Below, in pieces: positions 62,868-64,000 of a stretch of DNA of 64,000 nt. The first letter of the stretch is position 1; every line of letters begins with the position of its first letter. The notes under the pieces were generated by a model. The model searched no databases. It saw only the letters and a list, made by a program, of their open reading frames with translations, and was not told where the DNA came from. The position numbers were made by a program, and so were the translations under genes. Source of the DNA: Rhizobium sp. 11515TR (lineage in GTDB: Bacteria > Pseudomonadota > Alphaproteobacteria > Rhizobiales > Rhizobiaceae); contig NZ_CP022998.1 of the NCBI RefSeq assembly GCF_002277895.1, positions 3,391,501-3,455,500 of the forward strand. Direction: 5' to 3'.

Positions 62868-64000
62868 CTATTCGGCGGCGATCGGGAGTACCTCCGCCGA
62901 ATGTTCGTTGTCATTGTGCGGATGCTGCTTCAGCGGACGGTTGCCAGTCAGCCGGCGGGTCAGCACGTAGAACACCGGCGTCATGAAGATGCCGAAGAAG
63001 GTCACGCCGATCATACCGGCAAACACCGCGACACCCATGGCAGCGCGCATTTCGGCACCGGCACCGGTCGAGGTGACCAGCGGCACGACACCCATGATGA
63101 AGGCCATGGAGGTCATCAGGATCGGACGCAGGCGCAGGCGGCTGGCTTCGATCGCGGCCTGGACCGGCGTGCGGCCCTCGAATTCCAGCTCGCGGGCGAA
63201 CTCCACGATCAGGATCGCGTTCTTTGCTGATAGACCGACGAGCACCACCAGGCCGATCTGGGTGAAGATGTTGTTGTCTCCACCCGTGAGCCAGACGCCG
63301 GTCAGCGCCGCCAAGACGCCCATCGGCACAATCATGATGATGGCGAGCGGCAAGGCCAAGCTCTCGTATTGGGCGGCCAGCACAAGGAAGACCAGGAGCA
63401 GCGCCAGCGGGAAGACGACGACGCTGGAATTGCCGGCCAGGATCTGCTGGTAGGTCAAATCCGTCCATTCGAAGTCTATACCGGGCGGCAACGTCTCATG
63501 CAGAATCTTCTCGATCGCTGCCTGTGCCTGGCCTGACGAGAAACCGGGCGCCGGGCCGCCATTGATGTCAGCTGCCAGAAAGCCGTTATAGCGGTTCGTG
63601 CGTTCCGGACCCGTCGTGGCATCCACCTTCAGCAGGGCTGAAAGCGGGATCATCTGACCCGATGCCGAACGAACCTTCAACTGGCCGATATCTTCCGGCT
63701 GAGCGCGGAACTTGGCATCGGCCTGCACGCGGACGCTGTAAGTGCGGCCGAAGGCGTTGAAGTCGTTCACATAGAGCGAACCGAGATAGATCTGCAGCGC
63801 CTGGAAGACGTCGGTGACGGAGACCCCGAGCTGCTCGGCCTTGGCGCGGTCGAGATCGGCAAAGAGCTGCGGCACGTTGATCTGGAAGCTCGAGAAGATG
63901 CCGGTGAGTTCCGGTGTCTGGTAGGCTTTGCCGATCACTGCCTTGGCCGCCTGATCGAGCGCCTGGTTACCGAGGCCGGCTCGATCCTCGATCTGCAGCT
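62868..64000 (-). CDS. RND efflux pump inner-membrane permease (AcrB/MexB family), 5' end outside window
   Basis: The last ~377 residues of an HAE1-family RND transporter. The reading frame is open to the right edge, so the start lies beyond 64000. Seen are periplasmic docking-domain sequence (FQINVPQLFADLDRAKAEQL), then the second membrane half: VVFPLALLLVFLVLAAQYES, LTGVWLTGGDNNIFTQIGLV, VGLSAKNAILIVEFAREL and LRLRPILMTSMAFIMGVVPL. The relay residues of the proton path lie mostly outside. Its membrane-fusion partner should be upstream to the right. Confidence 0.95.
   Translation of the reverse strand, partial: LQIEDRAGLGNQALDQAAKAVIGKAYQTPELTGIFSSFQINVPQLFADLDRAKAEQLGVSVTDVFQALQIYLGSLYVNDFNAFGRTYSVRVQADAKFRAQPEDIGQLKVRSASGQMIPLSALLKVDATTGPERTNRYNGFLAADINGGPAPGFSSGQAQAAIEKILHETLPPGIDFEWTDLTYQQILAGNSSVVVFPLALLLVFLVLAAQYESLALPLAIIMIVPMGVLAALTGVWLTGGDNNIFTQIGLVVLVGLSAKNAILIVEFARELEFEGRTPVQAAIEASRLRLRPILMTSMAFIMGVVPLVTSTGAGAEMRAAMGVAVFAGMIGVTFFGIFMTPVFYVLTRRLTGNRPLKQHPHNDNEHSAEVLPIAAE

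Noticed and set aside
1..64000. CRISPR arrays, insertion sequences, prophage and tRNA genes
   Set aside because: Looked for repeated spacers, transposase or integrase motifs, and cloverleaf sequences with the GTTC-type arm in the gaps; none was seen. Small or unusual RNAs could still be missed by eye.

Overview
The window is about 60% GC, densely coded and free of insertion sequences, phage genes, CRISPR arrays, tRNA or rRNA genes. Its gene set points to the main chromosome of a Rhizobiaceae member, most likely Rhizobium or a close relative. The evidence is a CtrA/ChpT/SciP cell-cycle cluster, an alphaproteobacterial RpoH, a ugd(rkpK)-lpsL pair for UDP-galacturonate, a soxBDAG heterotetrameric sarcosine oxidase and a urease operon with the extra genes seen in rhizobia. 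This placement is inferred from gene content and remembered protein families; no database was searched.

Layout. (1) 32-6990, minus strand: urease operon ureD-ureA-DUF1272-ureB-LprI-like-GT29-like-ureC. A diguanylate cyclase gene with its own intergenic region follows, then ureE-ureF; ureG presumably lies just beyond the left edge. (2) 7215-8994: a methyltransferase and a D-2-hydroxyacid dehydrogenase broken by a one-base homopolymer frameshift. (3) 9140-14756: complete branched-chain amino acid ABC transporter livHMGF-(DUF6867)-livK. (4) 15064-22766: N-methyl amine catabolism, with a dimethylglycine-dehydrogenase-type flavoprotein and soxBDAG; cysQ is divergent. (5) 24192-30381: cell-cycle cluster of sciP, a small acetyltransferase, fliJ, ctrA, a degenerate single-domain receiver and chpT, followed by a DUF1134 protein and a membrane-anchored coiled-coil protein. 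(6) 30401-39837: rRNA/tRNA methyltransferase, small membrane protein, RluA pseudouridine synthase, rpoH, a large low-complexity bitopic protein, purA, a methyltransferase and a two-domain acetyltransferase. (7) 40166-50657: UDP-sugar genes ugd-lpsL-hydrolase, then small-molecule enzymes (flavin reductase, methyltransferase, VOC/RidA pair, EamA transporter, mhqO/mhqD-like quinone detoxification), a Phd/VapC-type toxin-antitoxin pair and ung. (8) 50888-64000: AAA ATPase, a second dimethylglycine-dehydrogenase-type protein with a choline-kinase-like protein and a divergent DeoR regulator, LysR/YeiH, a GGDEF-EAL protein, a sugar-acid dehydratase with a beta-hydroxyacid dehydrogenase, and the 3' end of an RND efflux pump gene.

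How the genes work together. Urease and LIV uptake serve nitrogen acquisition. The flavoproteins and SoxBDAG would demethylate dimethylglycine or sarcosine to glycine, passing one-carbon units to tetrahydrofolate. The ctrA region holds the phosphotransferase (ChpT), the master regulator (CtrA) and its inhibitor (SciP) within 4 kb. CtrA-box-like sequences and a cluster of GANTC methylation sites lie in the intergenic regions, including in front of the coiled-coil gene just outside the core cluster. ugd and lpsL supply UDP-glucuronate and UDP-galacturonate for surface polysaccharide.

No wholly novel multi-gene system is evident. The best leads for follow-up are the degenerate receiver next to chpT, the candidate CtrA target at 29170, the H/E/A/P-rich membrane protein beside purA, the flavoprotein-kinase-DeoR module at 51475-55956, the GT29-like protein inside the urease operon, and two long dyads in front of mhqO and the toxin-antitoxin operon.
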